23,854 nt of DNA from a virus. Below, piece by piece: positions 5,493-12,261 of this stretch. The DNA lies in the IMG/VR virus record IMGVR_UViG_3300021960_000508, positions 1-23,854 of that record. One strand, written 5' to 3'. Below the pieces are notes generated by a model, which searched no databases, was not told the DNA's origin, and was given only the letters and a program-made list of their open reading frames with translations. Numbering within the stretch: position 1 is the stretch's first letter; each line of letters starts with the position of its first letter. The translations under genes and the position numbers were made by a program.

Positions 5493-6319
5493 TTGCAACA
5501 GCACCAAGCGCAGAGCTGGAGAGCATCGACCACTTGCCTAAGTGTGTGTTCTACAACATGGAGCAGCGCAGCCCAGCCTGGTATGAAATCCGCAAGGGCG
5601 TGCTGACAGCATCCAAGGTGGGTGATTGGCTCGCAGAGCAGCCTGAGTGCCGCATGACTGTGGCAGAAATCAAGGAGGCTCTGGACGAGGAGGGTATCAG
5701 CTACAAGGGCAAGACCAAAAGGGATGACCTGCTTGAGCTTTTGCCAGAGGTGCGCCGCCACCTGTCTCTGACGCAATCCACAATGGATGCAACGGAGAAA
5801 GCGATCCTCAAGATTCTCGGCCAGCAATCCAGCGTCCAGCCTCCATACGAGTTCACCGTGGATATGAACGATGAACACCCACCAAGCAACATTGCTTTGT
5901 GGGCAATCTGGAATGGCCTCAAGCTGGAACCGGAGGCAACAGCAGCCTTTGAGTGGGAGACTGGGGAGAAACTTCAGCACGTAGGCTTTGCCAAAAGCAT
6001 TGAATGGGACGCTGGTTGCTCACCTGACGGGCTGGTAGCTGGTAAGCCGATTGGCTTTGAGGGCAAGGCTCCGCTACCACATACGCACCTCAAATACCTG
6101 TTTGATGGCAAGCTGCCTGATGACTACAAGATGCAGGTGCATTTCTCTATGGCTGTGACAGGAGCCGAAGCGTGGTGGTTCCAATCCTACTGCCCCGGTC
6201 TACCAACCTTCCGCACCCTTGTGGAGCGTGACGAAACCACCGAGCGCGTTGAGCGTGGGCTGGAGTCGTTTACCAACAAGCTGGCAGAAGCACAGGAGAA
6301 ACTCAAACAATTCAACTAA
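5489..6319 (+). CDS. YqaJ-type recombination exonuclease with SAP-like insert
   Basis: The protein belongs to the YqaJ/lambda-exonuclease fold (PD-(D/E)XK nucleases), which resects DNA ends to feed the annealing protein. It starts RSPAWYEIRKGVLTASKVG (27-45), followed by GLKLEPEATAAFEWETG (143-159), the metal site CSPDGL with Asp180, EGK with Glu191 and Lys193, and MQVHFSM (215-221) late. Between the first and second blocks lies TVAEIKEALDEEGISYKGKT (57-76) continuing to about 86, which reads as a SAP-like helix-extended-helix DNA-binding motif and is not part of the usual core. GAGGAGGC precedes the ATG, which overlaps the ERF stop. Confidence 0.9.
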   Translation: MIATAPSAELESIDHLPKCVFYNMEQRSPAWYEIRKGVLTASKVGDWLAEQPECRMTVAEIKEALDEEGISYKGKTKRDDLLELLPEVRRHLSLTQSTMDATEKAILKILGQQSSVQPPYEFTVDMNDEHPPSNIALWAIWNGLKLEPEATAAFEWETGEKLQHVGFAKSIEWDAGCSPDGLVAGKPIGFEGKAPLPHTHLKYLFDGKLPDDYKMQVHFSMAVTGAEAWWFQSYCPGLPTFRTLVERDETTERVERGLESFTNKLAEAQEKLKQFN

Positions 6320-6331
6320 ACCAAAATAACA

Positions 6332-6724
6332 ATGCCTAACGCAAACAAAGTAATCCTCATGGGCCACCTTACCCGTGACATCGAACTGAGACACACCGCC
6401 TCTGGAACCGTAGTCGGTAACGGTGGTATCTGTGTGAATAACATCAAGAAGGGTGGCGAAAAGCAGCCGTGCTTCGTGGACTTCACCTGCTTCGGTAAGA
6501 CTGCTGAAATCGCAGACAAATACCTGAGCAAAGGAAGTGCCGCCTACCTTGAAGGACACTTAGAAATGCAGGAATGGAATGACAAGAACACTGGAGCCAA
6601 GCGCACCAAGCACGCCATCATCGTCCAAAACCTGCAATTCGTGGGCGAGAAGAACGCCTCTGGTGGTGGTCAAGGGTCGGCATCGCATAGCGTGGCCGAG
6701 GACACTGATGAAATACCCTTCTGA
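6332..6724 (+). CDS. ssb: Single-stranded DNA-binding protein
   Basis: SSB coats single-stranded DNA during replication and recombination. The OB fold covers about residues 1-110: NKVILMGHLTRDIELRHTAS at the start, FVDFTCFGKTAEIADKYLSK in the middle, and AYLEGHLEMQEWNDKNTGAK near its end. A short Gly/Ser linker leads to the acidic tip DEIPF, the standard hook for partner proteins. At 130 residues it is shorter than bacterial SSB because the linker is short. It follows the exonuclease by 12 bases with an A-rich leader and no Shine-Dalgarno sequence. Confidence 0.95.
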   Translation: MPNANKVILMGHLTRDIELRHTASGTVVGNGGICVNNIKKGGEKQPCFVDFTCFGKTAEIADKYLSKGSAAYLEGHLEMQEWNDKNTGAKRTKHAIIVQNLQFVGEKNASGGGQGSASHSVAEDTDEIPF

Positions 6725-6756
6725 TCTAGCGCATAGCCCACACCATTATTTGATAC

Positions 6757-7035
6757 ATGATGACCACAAACAAATTCTTTCCTGTGATGGAGCTGGTGGA
6801 TGCCAGAGCCGCCGGGTTTAGGAGCCTCACCAAGCCATACTACTTAAACCACAGAGACGAAAGCATACGCATTTGTGAGCGTGGATGGTGGGACGCAATT
6901 TGCCATGACCTCAAGGACTGCAAGTGCGTGATCGTGGAGTTTCAAAATGGTGTGGAGCTATGGCGGCACGATGACGAGCTAGACGTTGACCCAATGACTG
7001 GCACGAAACTACCCAGAAACGCATTCAAAGAATGA
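6757..7035 (+). CDS. Hypothetical protein, 92 aa
   Basis: I do not recognise the family. It begins with two ATGs (6757, 6760). It has a Cys/Trp-rich centre (IRICERGWWDAICHDLKDCK, about residues 37-56) followed by a strand CVIVEFQNGVELW and a hydrophilic end with DPMTGTKLPRNAF. Three to four cysteines and histidines lie close together, so metal binding is possible but no standard spacing is seen. The next gene overlaps its stop by ATGA. Confidence 0.6.
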   Translation: MMTTNKFFPVMELVDARAAGFRSLTKPYYLNHRDESIRICERGWWDAICHDLKDCKCVIVEFQNGVELWRHDDELDVDPMTGTKLPRNAFKE

Positions 7036-7202
7036 ACGATTGTATCACTTTATTGAACGACCTAGTGGATGCAGCGCAAAACTACTACGCCTCAGAGACA
7101 CAAGGCTGGCAAGCTCGGCGTGAAGCAACCATGAGACTGAAAGAATCCATTAACCAAGCAAAGCAACACATCGCCAAACATGAAAACCAAGAGCCAAACT
7201 AA
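7032..7202 (+). CDS. Small helical protein, 56 aa
   Basis: This short gene is supported by the ATGA overlap with the stop at 7035, an otherwise empty interval, and an overlap of 23 bases with the next gene. The product begins MNDCITLLNDLVDAAQNYYA, contains TQGWQARREATMRLKESINQ and ends KHENQEPN. It reads as one helical hairpin. No family is recognised. It lies between SSB and a helix-turn-helix gene. Confidence 0.55.
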   Translation: MNDCITLLNDLVDAAQNYYASETQGWQARREATMRLKESINQAKQHIAKHENQEPN

Positions 7203-7380
7203 GCAAATCCAGAGCCACCTCAACCGTGGTTGGAAACTCACACCTCTACAAGCCCTGCAAAAGTATGGGTGCATGAGGCTTGCAGCCCGTATCGCAGAAC
7301 TACGCGATGAGGGAATGAACATTATCACCCGCAAGGTGACTCGCAACGGCAAGACCTTCGCAGAATACCAACGCGCATGA
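7180..7380 (+). CDS. Small helix-turn-helix protein (HTH_39-like)
   Basis: The 66-residue protein resembles the small winged HTH family often found in phages and prophages. QIQSHLNRGWKLTPLQALQK (about residues 9-28) gives the first helices, then YGCMRLAARIAELRDEGMNI (29-48) is the recognition helix, followed by a hairpin wing (ITRKVTRNGKTFAEY). It is likely a DNA-binding regulator or accessory factor. It sits between SSB and the resolvase, and the next gene overlaps its stop by ATGA. The family assignment is by motif memory. Confidence 0.75.
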   Translation: MKTKSQTKQIQSHLNRGWKLTPLQALQKYGCMRLAARIAELRDEGMNIITRKVTRNGKTFAEYQRA

Positions 7381-8009
7381 AGGCTGCAATCACCATTGAT
7401 GGAGTCAACTACACCGCCGAGGACACAATCTCCTTGGCAATGGCTCAGTGGCCGATGCTGCCAGGTCGTCCCGGTTTGAACGATGCTGTCTCCATGCTCC
7501 GCATGATGGGCAGCAAAGTCATCACCTCACCTAAGTGCGTGGTCGGGATTGATAATGGAGTGTCTGGTGCGCTAGTCATATTGGCCGCATCCAATGGTGA
7601 TCTGCTAGCCAAGGCGCATATGCCAAGCCGCAAGCGCAGGGATAAAAACGAAATAGATTCGGTTGCACTAGCCGACTGGTTGCTTGAGAACTTAGAGGAA
7701 TTGCACCTGCACGACTTCGTTCTTGAGCGACCAGTGGGCAGTCAATCGGTCAATGCTGCGGTCTCCATGCACGGCAGCTACCACGCTATCCGCTCCACCA
7801 TCGAAGTGCTGGGTGGCAACTTCCACGATGTCTCAGCAAAGGAGTGGCAGAAAGCCATGCTTCGCAAGGGAGATACCAAGGAGCAAAGCATATTCACCGC
7901 CGTCACCCGTTGGCCCAATGAGGATTGGCGTAAATCTGACAGGGCAAAGAAACCATATCCAGACTTCTGCGATGCCGCAAACATAGCAGAATACTACCGC
8001 ACCCGATGA
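7377..8009 (+). CDS. RuvC-like Holliday junction resolvase
   Basis: The RNase H-fold nuclease would cut four-way junctions produced by recombination or replication. The first strand CVVGIDNGVSGALVIL (54-69) carries Asp59, DFVLERPVG (113-121) carries Glu117, and the last helix DFCDAANIAEYYR (196-208) carries Asp199, with Asp196 as alternative. These match the RuvC/poxvirus A22-type acidic set. The first 50 residues are an extension with no known domain (VNYTAEDTISLAMAQWPMLP). An internal start is possible, but the ATG at 7377 overlaps the previous stop. It belongs with ERF, exonuclease and SSB. Confidence 0.85.
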   Translation: MKAAITIDGVNYTAEDTISLAMAQWPMLPGRPGLNDAVSMLRMMGSKVITSPKCVVGIDNGVSGALVILAASNGDLLAKAHMPSRKRRDKNEIDSVALADWLLENLEELHLHDFVLERPVGSQSVNAAVSMHGSYHAIRSTIEVLGGNFHDVSAKEWQKAMLRKGDTKEQSIFTAVTRWPNEDWRKSDRAKKPYPDFCDAANIAEYYRTR

Positions 8010-8155
8010 AAGACGAAGAAAAAGACAAGCTCGCAGAGCTATTCGATTGGATTAAAAACGACAGCGCGGCAACCGAGGCGATGGTGGGAATGATCGCATC
8101 TTGCGTAGTTTTTGCTGTCCTACTGGGATTCATTATACTATTAACACAAATCTGA
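8006..8155 (+). CDS. Small C-tail membrane protein, 49 aa
   Basis: The start overlaps the resolvase stop (ATGA). The N-terminal half is charged and helical (MKDEEKDKLAELFDWIKND). The C-terminal half is one hydrophobic span, about residues 27-47 (VGMIASCVVFAVLLGFIILL), ending TQI. It is a tail-anchored-type peptide whose N-terminus is probably cytoplasmic. It could be a small holin-like or regulatory membrane protein, but it is far from the lysis genes, so an early membrane role is more likely. The function is unknown. Confidence 0.6.
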   Translation: MKDEEKDKLAELFDWIKNDSAATEAMVGMIASCVVFAVLLGFIILLTQI

Positions 8156-8156
8156 C

Positions 8157-8333
8157 ATGGCTGGCAAAGGAGATACACCAAGACAAGTAGACTGGCAGAA
8201 GTGGGACAATTCACCTCTGTGGAAAAACATAGGCAAACGCAATGCACAATTCAAAGGAAACTCCGATAAACCGAGAGACGTATCGGTTCGTGCCGACCAA
8301 GAGGGCTGGCGTAAGAATAAACTGCACGATTAG
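8157..8333 (+). CDS. Conserved small phage protein, 58 aa
   Basis: The start MAGKGDTPRQVDWQKWDNSP matches a GKGDxPR opening that I recall from many small phage proteins of unknown role. The gene begins two bases after the stop at 8155. It continues into the first 92 bases of the ribbon-helix-helix gene in another frame, an unusually long overlap. The product is basic and rich in Trp, Asn and Lys, with no membrane segment. The N-terminal similarity makes me believe the gene; the far end could reflect an old frameshift. Confidence 0.6.
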   Translation: MAGKGDTPRQVDWQKWDNSPLWKNIGKRNAQFKGNSDKPRDVSVRADQEGWRKNKLHD

Positions 8334-8520
8334 CCAGGAGCTGCACAAGCAAATTCATAGGCTAGCGTGCCACGAACAAATCTCTATTGGTAAGGCGATT
8401 GAGAAGATGTGCCGCACACCGCAAGCACAAGCTCTTGTCCCATCCAAGATTGGAAAGATGTTCTCAACAGCACGCAACACCAGCAAGCGAGCAATCAATA
8501 CCCTATTCCGTAGAGACTAA
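8242..8520 (+). CDS. Ribbon-helix-helix type DNA-binding protein, 92 aa
   Basis: Residues about 27-58 (VRINCTISQELHKQIHRLAC, then HEQISIGKAIEKMC) read as a beta strand and two helices, the pattern of MetJ/Arc-like repressors. The N-terminal tail (residues 1-26) is encoded within the overlap with the preceding gene. The C-terminal third is basic (SKIGKMFSTARNTSKRAINT). It is probably a transcription regulator. Its stop shares a base with the next start (TAATG). A start later than 8242 is possible because no ribosome site is visible. Confidence 0.6.
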   Translation: MHNSKETPINRETYRFVPTKRAGVRINCTISQELHKQIHRLACHEQISIGKAIEKMCRTPQAQALVPSKIGKMFSTARNTSKRAINTLFRRD

Positions 8521-9095
8521 TGGCATATCTTAAAGGTTTCCCGCCCCGGTTCAAGAACACCAAGCCCGAAGATTGTGTCGGTGAAAGGTGGATCGAGTAT
8601 CTCAAGGACGCTAGGTTTAATCTCTGCGCTGGTGGCATTGCCGTATTCTACGGTGGCTGTGGCACGGGCAAGACGCGCATGAGCTACGAGATAGCCAAGA
8701 TCAGCAAGCCCCGTGCTGTCAATGTCAGCGGTATGTCCAAGGAGATGCCAAGAATCTACCTGACAGCCGCAGAGTTCATGGACAAACTTAGACAGGGCTA
8801 CACGGACAAGGATGCCGACAGCGAGCGCAACATCATGGAGGAACTTGCACAAGCAACCCTGCTAGTCATTGACGAGATCGACAACTGCATCGCCACCGAC
8901 TTCGGACAGCGCAAGATTAAGCAGGTCGTGGATGACAGATACCGCAAGGAATTGCCCACCATTCTTATTACCAACCTAGACCGCAAGGCACTAGCTAAAT
9001 TGCTGCCTGAGCCGGTTCTTGATAGAATCCGCGAGTGCGGTAAGGGCTATCACTTCAACTGGCCTAGCTTTCGGGGCAAAATAAATCTTGCATAG
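8520..9095 (+). CDS. DnaC-like AAA+ ATPase, putative helicase loader
   Basis: DnaC/IstB-type ATPases load the replicative helicase onto DNA. The Walker A motif GGCGTGKT is at 45-52, the hhhhDE Walker B LLVIDE at 114-119, sensor 1 TN at 151-152, and LDRIRECG with a likely arginine finger at about 167-174. It is 191 residues, shorter than DnaC (about 245), and lacks most of the N-terminal helicase-binding domain. No helicase gene is in the window, so it may recruit the host helicase. The DnaA-IV-like gene at 2890 would be a natural partner. Confidence 0.85.
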   Translation: MAYLKGFPPRFKNTKPEDCVGERWIEYLKDARFNLCAGGIAVFYGGCGTGKTRMSYEIAKISKPRAVNVSGMSKEMPRIYLTAAEFMDKLRQGYTDKDADSERNIMEELAQATLLVIDEIDNCIATDFGQRKIKQVVDDRYRKELPTILITNLDRKALAKLLPEPVLDRIRECGKGYHFNWPSFRGKINLA

Positions 9096-9125
9096 TTATT
9101 CACAAACCACTAACACCACATTATT

Positions 9126-9857
9126 ATGTCATGGGAAAAGTTTACCGTATTGGGTTGTAGCCACGGCTCACACATCGACAAGGATGCCGAGGCCGCAGCG
9201 CAACGATTCGTCCAAGCATGGAAACCAAAGCATCGCGCACACCTTGGCGACCTTTGGGACTTCGCTGGTATCCGCAAGGGAGCTTCACCAGAGGAACGCA
9301 TGGAAGGTATTACCGCAGACTACCAGGCTGGCATTGAATTGCTCGACTGGTATAAGCCTCAAATCCTCACGCTTGGCAACCACGACCACCGCATCTGGCG
9401 GGTGGCTAACGAGTCGTCCAACGGCATCCTAGCTGATATGGCATACAGCTTTTGTGGCCGCATCGAGGATGACTTACGCAAGCGCAAGATTCAGTGGACA
9501 CCTAGTGCTGTGACCGAGTGGCTCAAGTTCCCCTGCGGTGGGCCTAAGCTACTGCACGGCTACCGATCCACCATGTATCCTGCCAAGGCGCACTTTGAGA
9601 ATTGGGGCGATTGTATCACAGCTCACGTCCACAAGCCTGACGGATACGAGGCACGCCACGTTGACGGAGGCAGGGCATTTACCATAGGCACGCTGGCAGA
9701 CCTCGATAAGATGAGCTACGCCAACCAGACACCCGCCAAACTAGCATGGCGCAACTCCTTTGGCTACGGGCTAATCAACAGCAAGACAGGCAACTGGCAG
9801 ATGTGGCACGTAATCAAACAGGGTGGGGAATGGGTTTCTCCGCTCGGCATCATCTAA
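9126..9857 (+). CDS. Calcineurin-like metallophosphoesterase
   Basis: The fold hydrolyses phosphodiesters or phosphomonoesters with two metal ions. Visible motifs are GDLWD (41-45), GNHDH (84-88), LHGY with His144, and AHVHKP with His167 and His169. The first motif, normally DxH, reads CSH (Cys11, His13), so one metal-ligand Asp is replaced. This is seen in the sequence; whether it weakens activity or is normal for this phage subfamily I cannot tell. The substrate is unknown: phage relatives act on nucleotides, DNA ends or nucleic acid. It has an A/C-rich leader with no Shine-Dalgarno sequence. Confidence 0.88.
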   Translation: MSWEKFTVLGCSHGSHIDKDAEAAAQRFVQAWKPKHRAHLGDLWDFAGIRKGASPEERMEGITADYQAGIELLDWYKPQILTLGNHDHRIWRVANESSNGILADMAYSFCGRIEDDLRKRKIQWTPSAVTEWLKFPCGGPKLLHGYRSTMYPAKAHFENWGDCITAHVHKPDGYEARHVDGGRAFTIGTLADLDKMSYANQTPAKLAWRNSFGYGLINSKTGNWQMWHVIKQGGEWVSPLGII

Positions 9858-9869
9858 ACCAACCCACCA

Positions 9870-10109
9870 ATGAACGACCCACTATCCGCAATCGACAGGT
9901 TCTTGGCAGAAATGCCAGATGAAGGCCCACCCAAGGGCGATGAGTTTACGCTCTACGACTACCTTGATGGCTACAAACGCAAGCACGAAACCGCCATCAG
10001 CATCCCCGGTGCGACCAAGCAACTAGCCAAGATGGTAGAGGCTGGCGCATTGACCATGCGTAAGGGCAGGGTCAACGGCAAGCAGGGCAATATCTACAAA
10101 CCAGCATAG
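9870..10109 (+). CDS. Small winged-helix-like protein, 79 aa
   Basis: The order FTLYDYLDGYKRKHETAISI (27-46), a helix ATKQLAKMVEAGALTMR (48-64) and a hairpin KGRVNGKQGNIYKP (65-78) fits a small winged helix-turn-helix. The N-terminus is acidic (DRFLAEMPDEG). A DNA-binding regulatory role is likely, though no specific family is recognised. It follows the phosphoesterase by 12 bases. Confidence 0.6.
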   Translation: MNDPLSAIDRFLAEMPDEGPPKGDEFTLYDYLDGYKRKHETAISIPGATKQLAKMVEAGALTMRKGRVNGKQGNIYKPA

Positions 10110-10152
10110 GGCGCAACTTGCCAAAGCAGCAACCACCAGTTAGACTAGAATT

Positions 10153-10449
10153 ATGGCTAAGAAAGCAGCAAGCAAGGCAGCATCAGCAGTGAAACGTGCT
10201 GGTGTATCTGGAGTCAACAAACCCAAGCGCACCCCAAGTCACCCCACCAAATCTCATGTGGTCGTAGCCAAGCAAGGAGACCAGGTTAAGACGATCCGAT
10301 TCGGGCAGCAAGGAGTCCGTGGGGCTGGCAAGTCTCCGTCCACCCCGGCAGAGAAGGCACGCCGCAAGTCCTTCAAGGCACGCCACGCTAAGAACATCAG
10401 CAAGGGCAAGATGTCAGCAGCTTATTGGGCCGACAAAACCAAATGGTGA
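10153..10449 (+). CDS. Lys/Ala-rich basic phage protein, 98 aa
   Basis: The N-terminal third resembles a histone H1-like tail (AKKAASKAASAVKRAGV). The C-terminal part, IRFGQQGVRGAGKSPSTPAE (about 51-70) and KARRKSFKARHAKNISKGKM (71-90) and AAYWADKTKW, is a conserved block that I recall from other phage genomes as protein of unknown function. It is first of three consecutive basic proteins. DNA binding or a place in the virion core would fit its charge, but neither is shown. Confidence 0.7.
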   Translation: MAKKAASKAASAVKRAGVSGVNKPKRTPSHPTKSHVVVAKQGDQVKTIRFGQQGVRGAGKSPSTPAEKARRKSFKARHAKNISKGKMSAAYWADKTKW

Positions 10450-10477
10450 TATCACACCACTTCAACCACTATTAGAT

Positions 10478-10663
10478 ATGCCAGCCAAGAAAGCATCTCA
10501 GTCCAAACCTAAGCCATCAAACCCCGCGCTTTGGTCGAGGATGAAGTCACAAGCCAAGAGCAAGTTCAAGGTCTACCCGTCTGCCTACGCGAATGCGTGG
10601 GCTGCAAAGCAATACAAAGCCAAGGGTGGTAGATGGTCAGGCGGCAACAACAAAGTCAGGTAA
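10478..10663 (+). CDS. Small basic phage protein, 61 aa
   Basis: I start this at 10478, where ATG follows the AT-rich leader ATTAGAT; the frame is open further upstream but overlaps the previous gene. After a Lys/Ser/Pro-rich N-terminus, the core WSRMKSQAKSKFKVYPSAYA (about residues 20-39) and NAWAAKQYKAKGGRW (40-54) is a pattern I recall from many small phage proteins of unknown function (DUF5872-like families; not checked). It is strongly basic and probably binds nucleic acid or packs in the head. Confidence 0.7.
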   Translation: MPAKKASQSKPKPSNPALWSRMKSQAKSKFKVYPSAYANAWAAKQYKAKGGRWSGGNNKVR

Positions 10664-10669
10664 TTCATC

Positions 10670-10909
10670 ATGGCGGCGAAATCCAAGAGACGTGGAGGAT
10701 TAGGCAAGTGGTTTGGCGAGCAATGGACTGATGTCAAGACAGGGGAAGCCTGTGGACGCAAGTCTGCCAAGGGCAAAACCAAGCGACCATATCCTGCTTG
10801 TAGGCCCAAGAGCGTGGCATCCAAGATCACCAAGCAAGAGGCTCGCAAGAAGACCGGGCCAGCTCGTGTTCAGTGGTCTACTACCGCAAGCGGTCGCAAG
10901 CGTAAGTAA
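10670..10909 (+). CDS. Small basic Cys-containing phage protein, 79 aa
   Basis: The protein contains GGLGKWFGEQWTDVKTGEAC (9-28), then CGRKSAKGKTKRPYPACRPK (28-47), followed by a basic helix-rich end (SKITKQEARKKTG). This G-W-F-x-E-x-W...CGR...YP.C layout is a known small phage family of unknown function; the three cysteines could bind metal. It is the third of three basic genes in a row, each preceded by a very short spacer. Co-expression with the two genes before it is likely. Confidence 0.7.
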   Translation: MAAKSKRRGGLGKWFGEQWTDVKTGEACGRKSAKGKTKRPYPACRPKSVASKITKQEARKKTGPARVQWSTTASGRKRK

Positions 10910-10917
10910 TAATCCCC

Positions 10918-11556
10918 ATGCCTTTACACGAAACATCCATACCTCCATTGCATTGCTTGGTGCGTAAGGAGTTCATGACATACAACCCAGAGGATGAAGG
11001 TCAGTATGAGAAGGGTGTGGCCGTTTCGGTGAGAGCCGTGGCGGGGTCAGCGGCCTTGTTCCAGGTTCTACTAGAGAATGGTGCGCTCAGGGACAAGCTA
11101 CCCATCCATGCCCTGCATGATTTCGAGCATGAGCATGAGCATCCGTTCCATCACCTCCAGCTATGGAACTGCTTCTCGGCCAACTTCTCCATCGTTGAGA
11201 TCAACTACCTTTCTGGTCTGCGTGTAGACGTTCTACTGAAGTCAGGCCAATGGGCTAGTGGCATCTACCTGTGGACGATGCAATGGGGGCCAGACTACAC
11301 CAACGGGGCTGACCTATCACTGGCGATACATCCTAGTGAGCATAAGTCATCGCACTTCATTGCGCTCGATAACGGCGAGTTTGCCATCCAGCCCAACAAC
11401 AGGCTGCGCTGGTATGAGCCTAGCCATGTGACCAAGCCTTTCCCCGACAAGCCCGAATACAAGGTAAACTTAGACGAGTGGAACTGCGAGGCCCATGAGA
11501 AGTGGGCAACAGAGGATAGTAATGCTTGGCACTACCAGACCAAATCGAAAGATTAA
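10918..11556 (+). CDS. Conserved phage hypothetical protein, 212 aa
   Basis: I recall proteins of this layout from aquatic podoviruses and cyanophages, always without a known function. The recognisable parts are LVRKEFMTYNPEDEGQYEKG (14-33), LPIHALHDF, LQLWNCFSANFSIVEINYLS (81-100), SSHFIALDNGEFAIQPNNRL (about 163-182) and YEPSHVTKPFPDKPEYKV (184-201). An EHEHEHPFHH run (70-79) comes from a tandem GAGCAT hexamer near 11127-11144. It is the last plus-strand gene; its stop overlaps that of the convergent gene. A second start at 10978 is possible but would lose conserved residues. Confidence 0.75.
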   Translation: MPLHETSIPPLHCLVRKEFMTYNPEDEGQYEKGVAVSVRAVAGSAALFQVLLENGALRDKLPIHALHDFEHEHEHPFHHLQLWNCFSANFSIVEINYLSGLRVDVLLKSGQWASGIYLWTMQWGPDYTNGADLSLAIHPSEHKSSHFIALDNGEFAIQPNNRLRWYEPSHVTKPFPDKPEYKVNLDEWNCEAHEKWATEDSNAWHYQTKSKD

Positions 11557-11783
11557 GCCTCGGTAACGCTTACCTGGAACTCTGATCCCGGCACGTCCAA
11601 GCGAATCTTCATTCGGACATCCACGGCCTTCAGAGTTTTGCCATCCTCTTTCATCTCCTTGGCGAGCTTACCAATGGCTTTCACCGCCTCAAGGCAAGCA
11701 GCCTGTGGCTTGTTCCATTGCCTCTCCTTGATGGAGAACATCACTTCAATCTTCCGCTTTGCGGTCTTTTTCTTCGCACTCAT
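11553..11783 (-). CDS. Small basic protein, 76 aa
   Basis: This is the last gene of the leftward late block, directly after the endolysin (one base between). The N-terminus is Lys-rich (MSAKKKTAKRKIEV) and the rest alternates helix and strands (LEAVKAIGKLAKEMKEDGKT, then VRMKIRLDVPGSEFQVSV). No family is recognised. Its stop overlaps the stop of the plus-strand gene by three to four bases, so the two transcripts overlap here. Confidence 0.6.
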   Translation of the reverse strand: MSAKKKTAKRKIEVMFSIKERQWNKPQAACLEAVKAIGKLAKEMKEDGKTLKAVDVRMKIRLDVPGSEFQVSVTEA

Positions 11784-11784
11784 A

Positions 11785-12261
11785 TTACCAATCGGCGTTT
11801 GTTCCCCTTGTGTCTACATGAACAAAGGTAGAATACAAGCCCAAACCACCTTGGAACCTGCCTTGGTCGCGCCAGAGCTTGAGAATCTTGTAGACCTCAT
11901 GCGGGGTTGCGCCGTCAGCTTGCAAATCTGCCGCACGGAAGGCTAGGTGCTGACTGAGCTTTGCGCCCGAAATCGCTTTATTGTATGCGGGGCTACGATA
12001 ATGGCTGGTGATCCTAACCGGGCATCCGAGGACTTGCCGCAGGTCGTCCACTAGCTTGAGGGTCGGCAGGAAGTTCTTCCACAATATCTTGGGCGGGTAG
12101 TCGTTCTGCGTGCCGCCACGGGTGCGGGTGAAATACACAGCCAATTCTTTGCCGGTAAAGTATTTGAACCCTTGCCTGTCAATGTATTGCTCGAAAGTCT
12201 CACCCTTGCGCGGGATGTCCTTGTCTGCCTTGTCTCGTCTAAACCAGTCCCAAATGCTCAT
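11785..12261 (-). CDS. Peptidase M15 family endolysin
   Basis: Zinc peptidases of the M15A type cut peptide crosslinks in peptidoglycan and serve as phage endolysins. The zinc ligands appear as SQHLAFRAADL with His105 and Asp112, and FVHVDTRG with His148; Asp150 is nearby. ITSHYRSPAYNKAISGA (84-100) is the usual preceding block. The protein is 158 residues with no signal peptide or transmembrane start, so release would need a holin. An N-terminal 50-residue part (GFKYFTGKELAVYF) is typical of phage M15_3 members. The start overlaps the stop of the 35-aa membrane peptide gene (ATGA). Confidence 0.88.
   Translation of the reverse strand: MSIWDWFRRDKADKDIPRKGETFEQYIDRQGFKYFTGKELAVYFTRTRGGTQNDYPPKILWKNFLPTLKLVDDLRQVLGCPVRITSHYRSPAYNKAISGAKLSQHLAFRAADLQADGATPHEVYKILKLWRDQGRFQGGLGLYSTFVHVDTRGTNADW

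Noticed and set aside
4362-5980. Minus-strand open frames opposite methyltransferase, ERF and exonuclease genes
   Set aside because: They lie antisense to recognised enzymes and show no coherent domain.
9096-9104. TTATTCACA resembling a DnaA box, with TGTGGAAAA at 8218-8226
   Set aside because: One or two such loose matches are expected by chance in a window of this size, and they are not clustered.
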